From contig JASBUN010000046.1 in assembly GCA_030147845.1 (NCBI GenBank), positions 175,810-239,809 of the forward strand: a stretch of DNA of 64,000 nucleotides, given 5' to 3'. Both the position numbers and the translations under genes were made by a program. The notes under the pieces were generated by a model, which ran no database searches, was not told the DNA's origin, and saw nothing but the letters and a program-made list of their open reading frames with translations. How positions within the stretch are numbered: position 1 is the first letter of the stretch; each line of letters opens with the position of its first letter. This document shows, one piece after another, positions 49,900-59,107 of the stretch. Origin of the DNA: Gammaproteobacteria bacterium. Its GTDB lineage: Bacteria; Pseudomonadota; Gammaproteobacteria; JASBUN01.

Positions 49900-51033
49900 T
49901 CACGCCCGTGAGCGCATGCGCGCCTGATCGGTCAAGGTTGGGTAATCGGTGTAGCCATGTTCATCGCCGCCGTAGAAGGTATTGGCGTCCCATTCGTTCA
50001 GCGGCGCATCGCCACGCAGGCGCTCGACCAGATCCGGGTTGGAAATCATCGGCCGCCCGAACGACACGAGGTCACAACGGCCTTCGGCAAGCCGGCGGCG
50101 CGCTTGCTCGGCGTCATAACCGCCGTTAGCAATGTAGGTACCTTTATAACCGGCACGAATGGCGTCGATAATGTCCTCCGGACGACCATCGGCATGGTTG
50201 CCCTGGAAAGAATCCTCAACCACTTCGACATAGGCGATACCACGCTCATTTAAGCGCTTGGCAAACTCGCCATAGGTGGCGAGCGGATCGTGGTCTTTCA
50301 TGTCATTAAAACTGCCCGTGGGACTCAGGCGTATGCCGACGCGGTCCGCACCCCAGACCTCGATCACGGCATCGACGATCATTAAAGGCAAACGCAGTCG
50401 ATTTTCGACCGAGCCGCCAAACTCATCGCTACGCTGATTACTGCCGCTACGTAAAAACTGATCAATCAGATAACCGTTGGCTGCGTGAATCTCGACACCA
50501 TCAAACCCCGCCCGTCGGGCGTTTTTGGCGCCATGGCGAAACTGTTCCACTACGCCTGGAATCTCCGCTGCTTCAAGCGCACGCGGTTCGAGAATGTCGA
50601 CCATGCCGGACTCGGCACTGATAAAGGTCTTCGCGCCGATCGGGCGAATCGGCGACGGCGCAACCGGAGTGTCGCCGTTCGGCTGCAGCTCGGGGCGGGA
50701 AATCCTGCCGACGTGCCAAAGCTGCAGATGGATGTGACCGCCGGCTTCGTGCACGGCATCGGTGACCAGGCGCCAACCATCCACCTGGGCATCAGAATGA
50801 ATACCCGGCGTAAAGGCGTAGCCCTTTCCCTGCGGGGATACCTGTGTGGCTTCACTGATAATGAGACCGACGCCGGCCCGTTGCCGATAATATTCGGCGT
50901 TCATCATTGAAGGCACGTCACCGGGTTGAGTGGCGCGCGAACGCGTCAAGGGCGACATGATCAATCGATTAGGAAGCTCCAGCGAACCGAGTCGGTATGA
51001 TTGAAACAGCGGATCATTTGCATCGGACATCAT
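49900..51033 (-). CDS. nemA: Old yellow enzyme family alkene reductase (N-ethylmaleimide reductase-like)
   Basis: The ~377-residue FMN protein has the OYE pattern: LPNRLIMSPLTRSRA, the substrate His pair region IHLQLWHVGRIS, GFDGVEIHAANGYLIDQFLR and EFGGSVENRLRLPLMIVDAV. It reduces activated C=C bonds with NAD(P)H. GGAG is spaced five bases before the ATG at 51033. The TetR gene lies just upstream, and a NemR-like palindrome precedes it, so it is probably induced by electrophiles. Confidence 0.93.
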   Translation of the reverse strand: MMSDANDPLFQSYRLGSLELPNRLIMSPLTRSRATQPGDVPSMMNAEYYRQRAGVGLIISEATQVSPQGKGYAFTPGIHSDAQVDGWRLVTDAVHEAGGHIHLQLWHVGRISRPELQPNGDTPVAPSPIRPIGAKTFISAESGMVDILEPRALEAAEIPGVVEQFRHGAKNARRAGFDGVEIHAANGYLIDQFLRSGSNQRSDEFGGSVENRLRLPLMIVDAVIEVWGADRVGIRLSPTGSFNDMKDHDPLATYGEFAKRLNERGIAYVEVVEDSFQGNHADGRPEDIIDAIRAGYKGTYIANGGYDAEQARRRLAEGRCDLVSFGRPMISNPDLVERLRGDAPLNEWDANTFYGGDEHGYTDYPTLTDQARMRSRA

Positions 51034-51068
51034 CAATACTCCAACAGTAAGAGAACCTAGACAGAAAA

Positions 51069-51082
51069 GTAGACTGTTCTAC
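51069..51082. promoter_or_regulatory. NemR-like operator before nemA
   Basis: The palindrome GTAGA-CTGT-TCTAC lies between the tetR stop and nemA start. It resembles the TAGACC-N4-GGTCTA box that I recall for E. coli NemR and matches the site before tetR (51701-51715) in its TAGAC half. Confidence 0.6.
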
Positions 51083-51101
51083 TAGGAGGTGGGGAAATTT
51101 T

Positions 51102-51689
51102 TTAACGACTACCGAGAACACGCTCGAATAAGACCTGTTCGAAGCGTTGCATGGGTTCAATCGAGCGCAGCACTTTCGCTCGCAAAACAGCCCCTTCCCA
51201 GCCGGCCAGCAGAAAACCGGCGATTTGCCGCGCGTCGAGCTGGGTGTCCACTTCGCCGGCCGTTTGCGCCTCGGCAATACAGTCCGCGAAACGCTGCTCC
51301 CAGCGCGCAAATACTTGATCCAAGCGCGACCGGAACAGCTCATTCTGCGCCGCCAATTCCTGCCCGAGGTTGCCAATGAGGCAGCCACGCGAAAAATCGC
51401 AGGCCGTCATGTCCTCGTAGGCGCGATCGAAATAGGTACGCAGTCGCTGTAGCGGTGAAGACGAACGATCTTGGAAAATGGCGCTGAGTTTGGCGTCATA
51501 GTCGGCCGCATAGGTATCGATGACCGCCAGTCCAAAATCATTTTTGCTACTGAAATAATGGTAAAACGAACCTTTCGGCACGGCTGCGGCAATCAGCACG
51601 GCATTGATCCCGGTCGCCCCAAAGCCCTTCAGGGCGATCAGATCGGCGCCGGTGCGGATAATCGACTCGCGGGTGTCATTGCCTGCCAT
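51102..51689 (-). CDS. TetR/AcrR family regulator, NemR-like
   Basis: The 195-residue repressor has the TetR HTH (ALKGFGATGINAVLIAAAVP, KGSFYHYFSSKNDFG). The C-terminal domain carries CDFSRGCLIGNLGQE, the Cys-containing segment shared by NemR/AcuR-type sensors of reactive electrophiles. It is the first gene of tetR-nemA-SDR, with a palindrome 12 bases before its start, so autoregulation is likely. Confidence 0.9.
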   Translation of the reverse strand: MAGNDTRESIIRTGADLIALKGFGATGINAVLIAAAVPKGSFYHYFSSKNDFGLAVIDTYAADYDAKLSAIFQDRSSSPLQRLRTYFDRAYEDMTACDFSRGCLIGNLGQELAAQNELFRSRLDQVFARWEQRFADCIAEAQTAGEVDTQLDARQIAGFLLAGWEGAVLRAKVLRSIEPMQRFEQVLFERVLGSR

Positions 51690-51700
51690 GAAGGCAAGAA

Positions 51701-51715
51701 TAGACCGGTCGTCTA
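51701..51715. promoter_or_regulatory. NemR-like operator before tetR
   Basis: The palindrome TAGAC-CGGTC-GTCTA, centred ~19 bases upstream of the tetR ATG, is close to the NemR box. Its match to the site ahead of nemA suggests that one repressor controls both. Confidence 0.65.
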
Positions 51716-51853
51716 CTAACTGTCAAGCCAAATGATCCAAGCTTCGGCGCAGGTATTGCGCCCCCCATGGGCGCGAAAAACTACCCATCACCGCAGCAGC
51801 TTGCCCGCAGCGGCATCGATGACGCATGCCAATACCGCCGTCGGTCGCCCGTA

Positions 51854-52285
51854 TTACGACGCGGCCCGTACACGCACGTCGACGGCATGCTCTACCTGAT
51901 CATCCAGCAAAGGAATCGACAACTCGGCCTGCGCCACCCCATCCACGGTCACGCTATTCTTAGTCTCCGCTTCGGCCGCAACGGCAGACACGCGGATATG
52001 ATAAACCGTCTCACGGTAGCGGTAGTGAATGGTCACCGTGCTCCAGTCCGCGGGCAGACAAGGCTCGACATACAACCGATCCACTTCCAGCCGCAAGCCC
52101 AGCAACGATTCCACCACCAGTCGGTACATCCAACCGGCTGAACCGGTATACCAAGTCCAGCCGCCGCGGCCGGTATGCGGCGCCACCGCGTAAACGTCGG
52201 CCGCAACCACATACGGCTCGACCTTGTAGATATCCATCGCCTCGCGGGAAGTGGCGTGATTGACCATATTGATCATGGTGGTCAA
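51854..52285 (-). pseudogene. Remnant of the C-terminal end of a cyclic beta-1,2-glucan synthase / GH94 protein
   Basis: The frame encodes about 143 residues that match the very end of NdvB/GH94-type proteins: INMVNHATSREAMDIYKVEP, YVVAADVYAVAPHTGRGGWT and WYTGSAGWMYRLVVESLLGL, then PADWSTVTIHYRYRETVYHI. Full proteins run to ~700 (GH94) or ~2800 (NdvB) residues; here nothing upstream continues the match. It is therefore a left-over fragment, which still reads open to a normal stop. Confidence 0.75.
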
Positions 52286-52844
52286 CTCCCAGGTGCGCGG
52301 CGATCAACAAAATCAGATAGGAAACGCAGCGGTAACGTCGGCGGAGGAGACCCGATCCCGCCGCTACCCATACTTTATCAGCAGTTGAATGGCAGTCCCT
52401 GACCGGTTTTGCACCGTGGCGAACCACTTGTCCGCCAGGACTCGGCAACGGCCAATCGAGCACGTATGCCAATCGCTGCTCATACGCCTGCGGGCGGCGA
52501 TCGACACCGCGCGTTTTATGCCCGCGAACCACCGTCGCAGACGACCGGCCAATGCGTTTGGCAGCGGGCGGTTTTCGGCTGTGCGCAATGGTAGCGTAGG
52601 ATGCCTTTAACGCGAGGGCGGCCGTGACCGGCGCAAACACCTGCAGAGTGAAACAGGACAATGCTTACCGGTATCGAATGCAGCGCTCAGCAGGAATAAG
52701 CGGCAAATTGGCTGCAACGCGCCTATAATCGAGACGCATTACAATGCGCTACGGCATCGGCGCGCGGCTCACCGTCGAAGACACTGGCCCACCGCGCTTG
52801 CCATTGGCGTCCGATGGTCCATCACAGTAACCGGGAATACACCC
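52286..52844. other. Intergenic region upstream of the glucan synthase remnant
   Basis: About 560 bases with overlapping open frames on both strands but no recognisable domain. The missing 5' part of the GH94/NdvB gene would be expected here and is not found. Confidence 0.35.
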
Positions 52845-52976
52845 ATGTCCAAAATTCAGCGCTCCAATAAAGAAACGAAGAAACAACCGGCATTGTCGCC
52901 GAAGGAAAAGAAAGCGGCCAAGGCAGCGAAAAAGCGTGGTGGCGATGCCGCCCCGATGATCGTCAAGCATTCCTGA
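52845..52976 (+). CDS. Small lysine-rich protein (43 residues)
   Basis: ATG 52845 opens a 43-residue, strongly basic, Lys/Ala-rich peptide: KETKKQPALSPKEKKAAKAA and a final MIVKHS. It has no hydrophobic helix. Similar tiny Lys-rich peptides are annotated in many proteobacteria without known function; a nucleic-acid-binding role is only a guess. The upstream CGGGAA is a weak ribosome site. Confidence 0.5.
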   Translation: MSKIQRSNKETKKQPALSPKEKKAAKAAKKRGGDAAPMIVKHS

Positions 52977-53031
52977 GCACGCGCCACCGCCGAGGCTGCC
53001 CATCGCCACGGACCGGTGGGGGACCGAACAG

Positions 53032-53745
53032 CTAAACCTTGGTGCTTATATTCAAGCCTGGGTTACTGCCTTGTAGGTTGCCAGCGATAGCGCCGAGGAA
53101 ACTGGCCAGCGAGGCCTGATTCCCGGACGCGCCGACGGAACCGAGCAGGTTCTGGTAATCACTCTGTAAGCTCGATAATGCCGAGTTCGATGACGCGGCA
53201 GCGGTCGTCGTACTCGACGATGATAGTTGCTGGATCAGCGTCTGCAGATTGTTCTCGATGGTACTCAAGCCGCCGCCGTGACGACCACGCCCCTTGACCG
53301 CCTCAGCGGCCCCCGGCGTGCCACTGCCGTCACTAACACCGTCGCTATCCGTACCGGCATTGGATGCCGTTTGGCTCGCGCCCGCCGCGTTTGACTGGCC
53401 ACCGCTCAATGAATGCAGCGCGGCAAATAGATCGTGCATAAATGTTTTTAACGCCGCATCCTGCGTCGATGAAGACGTACCATTGGATGCCGCATCCTGC
53501 GTCGACGACGCGGCACCGACCGCCGATGCGTTAGCCGGCGAAGCGGCGGCCGAGACACCGATCTGAGCTAACGCTTGCACGATCGCAGACGAGAACAGGC
53601 CACCTCTTCTCGCCGCCGCAGACACGCCTGACCCACCATGATCTCCGTCGCGATCGGCGCCGCCGTTACCGTGCCCGCTAAAACGCGTTAGCGCGATTGG
53701 CGCCACAGCATAGTTACTCCCTGAAATTCCATTGATCGATGACAT
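53032..53745 (-). CDS. Ala/Ser/Gly-rich hypothetical protein
   Basis: The ~237-residue protein is low in complexity and rich in Ala, Ser, Gly and Thr, with a duplicated SSTQDAA. Predicted helices lie around LKTFMHDLFAALHSL and SALSSLQSDYQNLLGSVG. No signal peptide. The tail with short helices ending in LNISTKV is reminiscent of uncharacterised proteobacterial proteins of this type. I chose ATG 53745 (MSSINGISG), with GGGAG upstream; the longer frame from 53925 has a different composition. Confidence 0.6.
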   Translation of the reverse strand: MSSINGISGSNYAVAPIALTRFSGHGNGGADRDGDHGGSGVSAAARRGGLFSSAIVQALAQIGVSAAASPANASAVGAASSTQDAASNGTSSSTQDAALKTFMHDLFAALHSLSGGQSNAAGASQTASNAGTDSDGVSDGSGTPGAAEAVKGRGRHGGGLSTIENNLQTLIQQLSSSSTTTAAASSNSALSSLQSDYQNLLGSVGASGNQASLASFLGAIAGNLQGSNPGLNISTKV

Positions 53746-54199
53746 AATCTCAAACTCCCAATGCCATGATTGACGACAAACGCTGCCGCGCAACCTGTTC
53801 GCGCCGGGTCTGCGCAGCATCCGGGCACCTTTACCCGCGCGCAGCCGAAATCGCATCGGGCATAGATCGTGCCGATCGGTCGATCCGTTAAGCACCCTCG
53901 CCGTGCTGAGCGGCTCAGGTTGCACGCCTCATATCGAAAACGGCGAATTTTCCGCACCACCGGCCCGTGAGTGGCGCACGACGATGTGCTCCGGAGACCG
54001 CAGCGTCGCGTCGCCTTGAATGGCGGAGATTGCCGTAGGTAGCCTTAGTCGCGGCAAAAGTTGCCGCTCGCACGGCAAGTATTACCGGTCGTTCATCAAT
54101 GCGGCCACTGTAACCTTGGATCCCTGCATGCAAGGCACGGGACGAGGGGAAATGGTCGCTGCTGCGCAGCCACACCGGACGACGTTATATCTATATTTG
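53746..54199. other. Intergenic region without recognised features
   Basis: About 450 bases between two minus-strand hypothetical genes. No RNA gene, repeat or convincing promoter is seen. It may be the left border zone of the genomic island. Confidence 0.3.
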
Positions 54200-54724
54200 T
54201 TAGCGAAAAATCCAAACGAAGCGCTGGATTAAAGACCTCGGGCTGGCGAGCGTAAATACGGCCGACGCATAGAATCCGGTCGAGTCTGACTCGGGCTCTG
54301 CCTGGCCTGAAATACCTGCCGGGGAAAGATCAAGAGAACGATCATCAGTATGGGAACTTGGTTTTGATGCACTTGCGTCCGACACTGCACCATCCTGCTG
54401 CAAACTTTCGTTATCACTCCCTGCTGCCGGCGTATACACCTGTACTTGATCATCTGTGCTATCAGATGGCTTATTATTATCAATTCCGACACTTGGTGGC
54501 TTCACTTTGTCACCATAAGTGCCGGGGTAACCATCCGAGTCCGGACGCTCTAAACGTGCATCTTTCCTATCTGGTACCACATCCAGATGCTGTGTCGGTT
54601 GGGATGTGGCTCGCGCGGGAGAGGGTTTGACAGTGCCCCCATTCCTACGGCCACGAAGAATCCGCTTTATAGCGCTAATCACAGAACCATAGATAGAAGC
54701 AATAAACTTTGAGACCATGTTCAT
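54200..54724 (-). CDS. Hypothetical protein with a basic N-terminus and polar low-complexity body
   Basis: The 174-residue frame begins with an amphipathic helix (MVSKFIASIYGSVISAIKRI), followed by LRGRRNG and then ~120 residues of Ser/Asp/Pro-rich, probably unfolded sequence. No known domain. The helix could associate with membranes. Base composition is less GC-rich than the methylamine genes, which suggests acquired DNA. The reality of the gene is uncertain. Confidence 0.4.
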   Translation of the reverse strand: MNMVSKFIASIYGSVISAIKRILRGRRNGGTVKPSPARATSQPTQHLDVVPDRKDARLERPDSDGYPGTYGDKVKPPSVGIDNNKPSDSTDDQVQVYTPAAGSDNESLQQDGAVSDASASKPSSHTDDRSLDLSPAGISGQAEPESDSTGFYASAVFTLASPRSLIQRFVWIFR

Positions 54725-54801
54725 AGCGAATTTCTACTGGACGCACTAGGAGTTACAAAGGCTCGGTATATGTCGGCATCACTCAGTAGCATCGTCTGAT
54801 T

Positions 54802-55980
54802 CTAGTCCGCCGCCTGCTCCAAGCCTTCACTCAGGACCGCCATGTACGCCTCATAGAGATACAAGCGATTTCGCTGACGTCCCGTGATCTCCCGCACGAT
54901 TCCCATTTCCTCCAGCTTGCGCAGACTCTTGTTAACCGCGGGGTGCGTCAGTTCCAGTTCCTTGCAAGCTGCCGTAATGGAAATGATCGGGCGCTGTTGC
55001 AACAGGTCGTGTACCCGCACGGCGGTGGCTGAAATCTTGCCCTGCTCCTGAATCCGTCGCCGGTCCTCGTCAAACAGGGTCCAGAGTTTTTGAGCGGCAT
55101 CGGTCGCTTCCGTTGCGGTTTCTGTGACGCCTGTCAGGAAGAATTTCAGCCAACTCTCCCACTCGCCTTCGGTGCGCACACGTTGCAGGTGATCGTAATA
55201 CTCTGCGCGATGAATCTTGAAATACAGGCTGAGATAGAGCGAGGGCTCCTGCAGCACTTTGTCGTGACACAGCAACAAGGTGATCAGCATGCGCCCCAGT
55301 CGGCCGTTGCCATCGAGGAACGGATGGATGGTCTCGAACTGGACATGCGCCAGCGCCGCCTTGATCAGCGATGGCAGGGGCTCCGGTTCATCATGCAGGA
55401 AATGCTCGAATGGCCCGAGGCAATCCATCAGCCGTTCGGGGGGCGGCGGCACGAAAACAGCATTGCCGGGGCGGGAACCGCCCAGCCAGTTCTGACTGCG
55501 GCGAAACTCGCCAGGTGACTTGTTGGCGCCGCGACCGGTTGTCAGCAACACGCCATGGATTTCCCGCAGCAAGCGCATGCTCAGGGGGAATCCCTCGCGT
55601 ATCCGCGTCAGCCCGTGATTTAACGCCGCAACATAGCTGGAGACTTCCTGCACATCGTCCAGCGGCACTCCGGGTGTCTCCTCCAGCTCGTAGAGCAACA
55701 GATCCGACAGCGAGGACTGGGTACCTTCGATCTGGGATGACAGCACCGCCTCCTTGCGAACATACTGGTAGAGCAGCTGGTTCAGAAAGTGGCCGGAATT
55801 CGGCCACACACGGCTGATGCCGTCCAGCCGGCCCAGGGCACGGTTGGCCTGGTCCATGTGCTGCAGCAGCCCGGTATCCAGGGCAAGCGGCGGGTCTGGC
55901 GGCAGGGGCGCAGGCAGGTAGGCCCGGTAACTCTCACCGGTGACGGTCTGGGTGACGTATTCCCCTGATTTACGTTTCAT
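54802..55980 (-). CDS. Fic family protein with C-terminal winged helix
   Basis: The 392-residue protein has a Fic_N-type start (ALDTGLLQHMDQANRALGRL, KEAVLSSQIEGTQSSLSDLL) containing the inhibitory S/TxxxE/GN-type helix, the catalytic HPFLDGNGRLGRMLITLLL and a C-terminal HTH (ISITAACKELELTHPAVNKS). Fic proteins AMPylate or otherwise modify target proteins. This full-length architecture is widespread and often carried by mobile or defence islands. The active-site His is present, so it should be active when inhibition is relieved. Confidence 0.93.
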   Translation of the reverse strand: MKRKSGEYVTQTVTGESYRAYLPAPLPPDPPLALDTGLLQHMDQANRALGRLDGISRVWPNSGHFLNQLLYQYVRKEAVLSSQIEGTQSSLSDLLLYELEETPGVPLDDVQEVSSYVAALNHGLTRIREGFPLSMRLLREIHGVLLTTGRGANKSPGEFRRSQNWLGGSRPGNAVFVPPPPERLMDCLGPFEHFLHDEPEPLPSLIKAALAHVQFETIHPFLDGNGRLGRMLITLLLCHDKVLQEPSLYLSLYFKIHRAEYYDHLQRVRTEGEWESWLKFFLTGVTETATEATDAAQKLWTLFDEDRRRIQEQGKISATAVRVHDLLQQRPIISITAACKELELTHPAVNKSLRKLEEMGIVREITGRQRNRLYLYEAYMAVLSEGLEQAAD

Positions 55981-56180
55981 TAAATCGCCGGCTTCCGCGT
56001 GTAATGTAAGGACCCTTTCATAAAAGCCCTGCCTGGACTCAATAATGAAACGATAGCGCTCTATCGCTTAATAAGCAAGCTTAAATTCCTTACTTTATGG
56101 AGAACATCCATCGAAAATCATTCAGGCGCGTCGAAAAATGCATCATTTTCAGCCTCGATGTCGAAACACGATCAGTCAGC

Positions 56181-56657
56181 TCACCGCCCGATGTAGGCTC
56201 CGACCACGGCCCCGCGCTCATGTCCCAGCTCACGGCTTATAGTAAGCCGGGCCTCATGATCGATTTTGCGCTGTTCCTGGGTCAAATCCTTTGCCACCGG
56301 TCTGTCGGCGGCCGGGCATTGCCAACCGGTCAGTTCTTCGTAGCGGTTCTGGGCATAGGCGTGGCGCAGGCCATGCATGTGGTGGAGGCCGGCCCGGCGG
56401 GTGTTGCCTTCGCAGACGCGCATCTTATGCACATAGTTGCGGTTGCTCGGGATCAGAGAGCCGCGGCCGGCGAGGCGGCGGGCGCGGTTGAGGACTTCCC
56501 GTTGTTGCTCGGTCCGGATCGGCACGATCCGCTCGCGGCCACCCTTGGTCCAGCTGCGCTTGAGGAATAGGTGATCACCCTGATCGGCCATCATGCGCTG
56601 GATTTTCATTGCTTCTTCCCGGCGCAGGCCGAAGGCCTGCTGCAGTTCCAGGCTCAT
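56181..56657 (-). pseudogene. Tyrosine integrase, C-terminal catalytic fragment
   Basis: The ~158 residues contain the integrase box HHMHGLRHAYAQNRYEEL (His and Arg) and a final SRELGHERGAVVGAYIG carrying the nucleophilic Tyr. The N-terminal SAM-like DNA-binding half and probably the first catalytic Arg region are missing, because the frame starts at SLELQQAFGLRREEAMKIQR. It resembles the Integrase_1 group found on integrative elements. Upstream sequence is occupied by the PIN gene, with which it overlaps by 4 bases, so the truncation is an old rearrangement. Confidence 0.78.
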
Positions 56658-57166
56658 GCGGACGTGTACCGGTTCCTGAATTTGTTGATCTGCACGTCCA
56701 CATCTTTCCAGGGCAGGCGGCTGCCATCTGCGCGCATGGCATCATAGGCTGATTCTGCCCGGTCCACATCGATCACGCCGGATTCAAGCAGTTCTCCCAT
56801 CAGCCAAACCGTGCCCCTGACCTCGACCTCTTCGATGATCGACACCTGTCGCAGTGCATTGTCCCCCGTCAACAGCGGACAGGATTCCTGCCTGGCAAGC
56901 GCCAGGGCCAGACAGTCATTATTGCTGACACCGGACCGGGCATGCTTGATACCCAGTTGTGCCGTATCGATGATGGCCGCTTCACCCAACGCCAGAATAT
57001 TAAGCCCCCTGTCCGGAAGATCCGGGTGCTGCTTACGCAACTCTTCATGAAACAACACATCCGGCACCGCGAACTCATAGTCCAGCGAGAATATTTCCTC
57101 GAGGATACCACCTGCCATCACATCGATAAGGATGTTGGCATCACTGATTAGCAGCTTGTGGCTCAC
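56654..57166 (-). CDS. PIN-domain protein, putative RNase toxin
   Basis: The 170-residue protein has the acidic PIN residues: Asp in LLISDANILIDVM, Glu in LFHEELRK, Asp in SNNDCLALALARQ and Asp in LLTGDNALR. It overlaps the XRE-ImmA gene by 26 bases, which couples the two. The PIN fold usually cuts RNA as the toxin of a pair; here the upstream XRE-ImmA protein would be the control or antitoxin partner. Confidence 0.85.
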   Translation of the reverse strand: MSHKLLISDANILIDVMAGGILEEIFSLDYEFAVPDVLFHEELRKQHPDLPDRGLNILALGEAAIIDTAQLGIKHARSGVSNNDCLALALARQESCPLLTGDNALRQVSIIEEVEVRGTVWLMGELLESGVIDVDRAESAYDAMRADGSRLPWKDVDVQINKFRNRYTSA

Positions 57167-58208
57167 AGGTTCCCACGTTCCTTATGGCTCTGAAGCCTGA
57201 GAGTGATTTCCCTAAGAGCTCGGCTGCCTTCGATTCGCCGATAAGCTCCTCTGCATAGGCATGAAACACGAGCTGCATAAACAATTTTGGCTGTTCTGCC
57301 GGATAGGGCTCGCCAGGCTCCTGCTTTTTCCAGCCTTTCATCGCAAACAGCTTGCACATACTTGCATAGGCCGATTTGGACAAGACGCCCAAATCTACTG
57401 CTCTGTGCAACCAGCCTTGCATACTAAGACCATAGGCACTCTTTAATACGCAAAGCTCGACGGGTTCGAGCCGACTCCTTCGGCTGCCCAGCTCTTTGAA
57501 TACCTCTGGGGCCGGCACCAGGAATGCGCCGGCAAAGCGATTCGCCGCCATTTCTTCATCAAGGTCTTTGGCCAGTCGGTCCTTTATCACCAGGTGACCC
57601 AGCTCGTGTGCCAAGGTGAAGCGTTGCCGATCCCCGGGCCAGCCCTGGCCAACCACAACCACCGGGGTACCGTTAACCTCGGCTGCGAGTCCGTCGAATT
57701 TCTCCCCGTGCAGTGCATGAGACTGAAAAACCATAATCCCCTTTTCTTCCAGCGTATCGATCAGATCAGGTATCGGGTTATCACCCAAACCCCAGGCATG
57801 CCTGACGACGCTGGCCGCTTGCTCTATATCATCGTAGCTTTCGATAAAGGGAAGCTCATCCGGAAGCTTGAACACTTCGACAGGGCTTACCGGCAAAAAC
57901 TCTTTGAGCTCCAGGAAACGTTCAATTTGTTCGATCACATCACCCTCGATCTGGTCGAGGGTCTTTTTAGGCAGCTTCGAATGTTTGCGGTACTCGACTT
58001 CTTTCAGCTGCACTTTGGATGCACGAAAAAAATACTCCACGCGCACGCCCAGCGCATCCGCAAGCGACAACAGGACCCCCGATGACGGGGTCGATTTGTT
58101 GTTCTCGTACTTTGAAATCGCCATCGCCGATATCTGCGCCTTTTCCGCGAGAGTTCGCATGGAAAGGCCCGCAGCTTTTCTTGCCTGAAGAATGCGGTCT
58201 CCGATCAT
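57141..58208 (-). CDS. XRE regulator with ImmA/IrrE metallopeptidase domain
   Basis: About 355 residues from ATG 58208. Residues 1-60 form a XRE helix-turn-helix (RILQARKAAGLSMRTLAEKA, ISKYENNKSTPSSGV), and the C-terminal half has the zinc motif FTLAHELGHLVI and a downstream Glu in EEMAANRFAGAFLVP. Such proteins repress their own operon and are inactivated or act by cleavage under stress. The longer open frame extends upstream into a non-conserved leader; a perfect inverted repeat begins 17 bases before the ATG. Confidence 0.92.
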   Translation of the reverse strand: MIGDRILQARKAAGLSMRTLAEKAQISAMAISKYENNKSTPSSGVLLSLADALGVRVEYFFRASKVQLKEVEYRKHSKLPKKTLDQIEGDVIEQIERFLELKEFLPVSPVEVFKLPDELPFIESYDDIEQAASVVRHAWGLGDNPIPDLIDTLEEKGIMVFQSHALHGEKFDGLAAEVNGTPVVVVGQGWPGDRQRFTLAHELGHLVIKDRLAKDLDEEMAANRFAGAFLVPAPEVFKELGSRRSRLEPVELCVLKSAYGLSMQGWLHRAVDLGVLSKSAYASMCKLFAMKGWKKQEPGEPYPAEQPKLFMQLVFHAYAEELIGESKAAELLGKSLSGFRAIRNVGTCEPQAANQ

Positions 58209-58224
58209 GGGGTTGCCTCCAGCC

Positions 58225-58263
58225 AGTTTACAAAACTTGACTATTATCGTATTTTTGTAAACT
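58225..58263. promoter_or_regulatory. Palindromic operator ahead of the XRE-ImmA gene
   Basis: Perfect 11-bp inverted repeat AGTTTACAAAA / TTTTGTAAACT with 17 bases between the arms, which contain an AT-rich possible -10 on the minus strand (ATAATAG). The position 17 bases before the XRE start suits autoregulation by that protein. Confidence 0.7.
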
Positions 58264-58508
58264 TTAGTGCATGTGATCGCGGCAGTCAAGCGCCATATTA
58301 ATAGTTTATTAAATGATTTCATGAGGTTATCAGATATGGCTACCAATCCCCCACTGGCGACGGACACCGCAATGGCGCGGTTCGTGACCGCTCCCAGACC
58401 CACAACCCCCGCAATGACCGATGGGTAAAACGGAATACTGCTACTGGTCAGTTTATTGATCAGAAAGCTGATCCAAAACCGTTTAAAGGCATTCGAAAGG
58501 AGAAATAA

Positions 58509-58823
58509 ATGGCGAATGCTTTTGCTCACCGACTCGGTGCCACCACTGCCGTGGGCGGAATAGCTCTGGCGTCTGAGAAGGATCAACCTAGCGCCACAGT
58601 AAAACCGCTTGCAGCCGGTGGACTGGCCTACCTGTGCGGGACGCTAGCCGACAATCTGGAGCCCGCCCCGCACCCCAATCGTCGTCAATTTTTCCACAGC
58701 TGGGCGGTTGCCGGAGCGGTGGGATACGGGGTGTATAAGACCTATCGATGGAAAGCGAAAACCACCGCACAAAAGTATGTTCGTTTCGCTAGCATGGTAA
58801 TTGAATTGGCGGCGCCTATTTGA
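58509..58823 (+). pseudogene. Truncated YdjM-like (DUF457) membrane protein
   Basis: The first ~80 of 104 residues resemble small metal-dependent-hydrolase/YdjM-type proteins: start MANAFAHRLGATTAVGGIAL, a Gly/Ala-rich helix GGLAYLCGTLADNLEPA, and PNRRQFFHSWAVAGAVGYG. Full-length relatives run on for at least one more membrane helix; here the last ~20 residues (KTTAQKYVRFASMVIELA) look foreign. A clean ribosome site, AGGAG, is present. A short intact family member remains possible. Confidence 0.55.
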
Positions 58824-58882
58824 TGCGTCTTGGGATGGATGCAGCTACACAAACGGGATTGCCAATCGTTTGAAGGTCGAAT

Positions 58883-59041
58883 ATGGCAAATGTCTTTCTA
58901 TCTTACTCGCACCGAGACGAAGAACTGCGCGACGAATTAGAGAAGCATCTGACCGCACTTCGCCGGCAGGGCGTCATCGAGACCTGGCATGATCGACGTA
59001 TTAAAGCCGTGAAGAGATCCATCCCAGAGAGTGTTCGCTGA
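58883..59041 (+). pseudogene. N-terminal fragment of a TIR-domain protein
   Basis: The 52-residue frame starts MANVFLSYSHRDEELRDELE and reaches GVIETWHDRRI, the exact opening of bacterial TIR domains. It then turns into unrelated sequence (KAVKRSIPESVR) and stops. Box 2 and the catalytic Glu region are missing, so it cannot be an NAD-cleaving effector. TIR proteins serve in anti-phage systems; this is a relic of one. The downstream frame with LAEQGRLKRLREELF (to ~59123) may be the end of another lost gene. Confidence 0.7.
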
Positions 59042-59107
59042 AAGAGATTTGTCAGCCTAAGGCGCTGGCGGAACAGGGCAGATTAAAGCGCTTGCGTGAG
59101 GAATTGT

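Noticed and set aside
52011..52661. Minus-strand 216-codon frame upstream of and overlapping the glucan synthase remnant
   Set aside because: It is an out-of-frame shadow of the GH94-like fragment, rich in Arg/Gly, without recognisable motifs.
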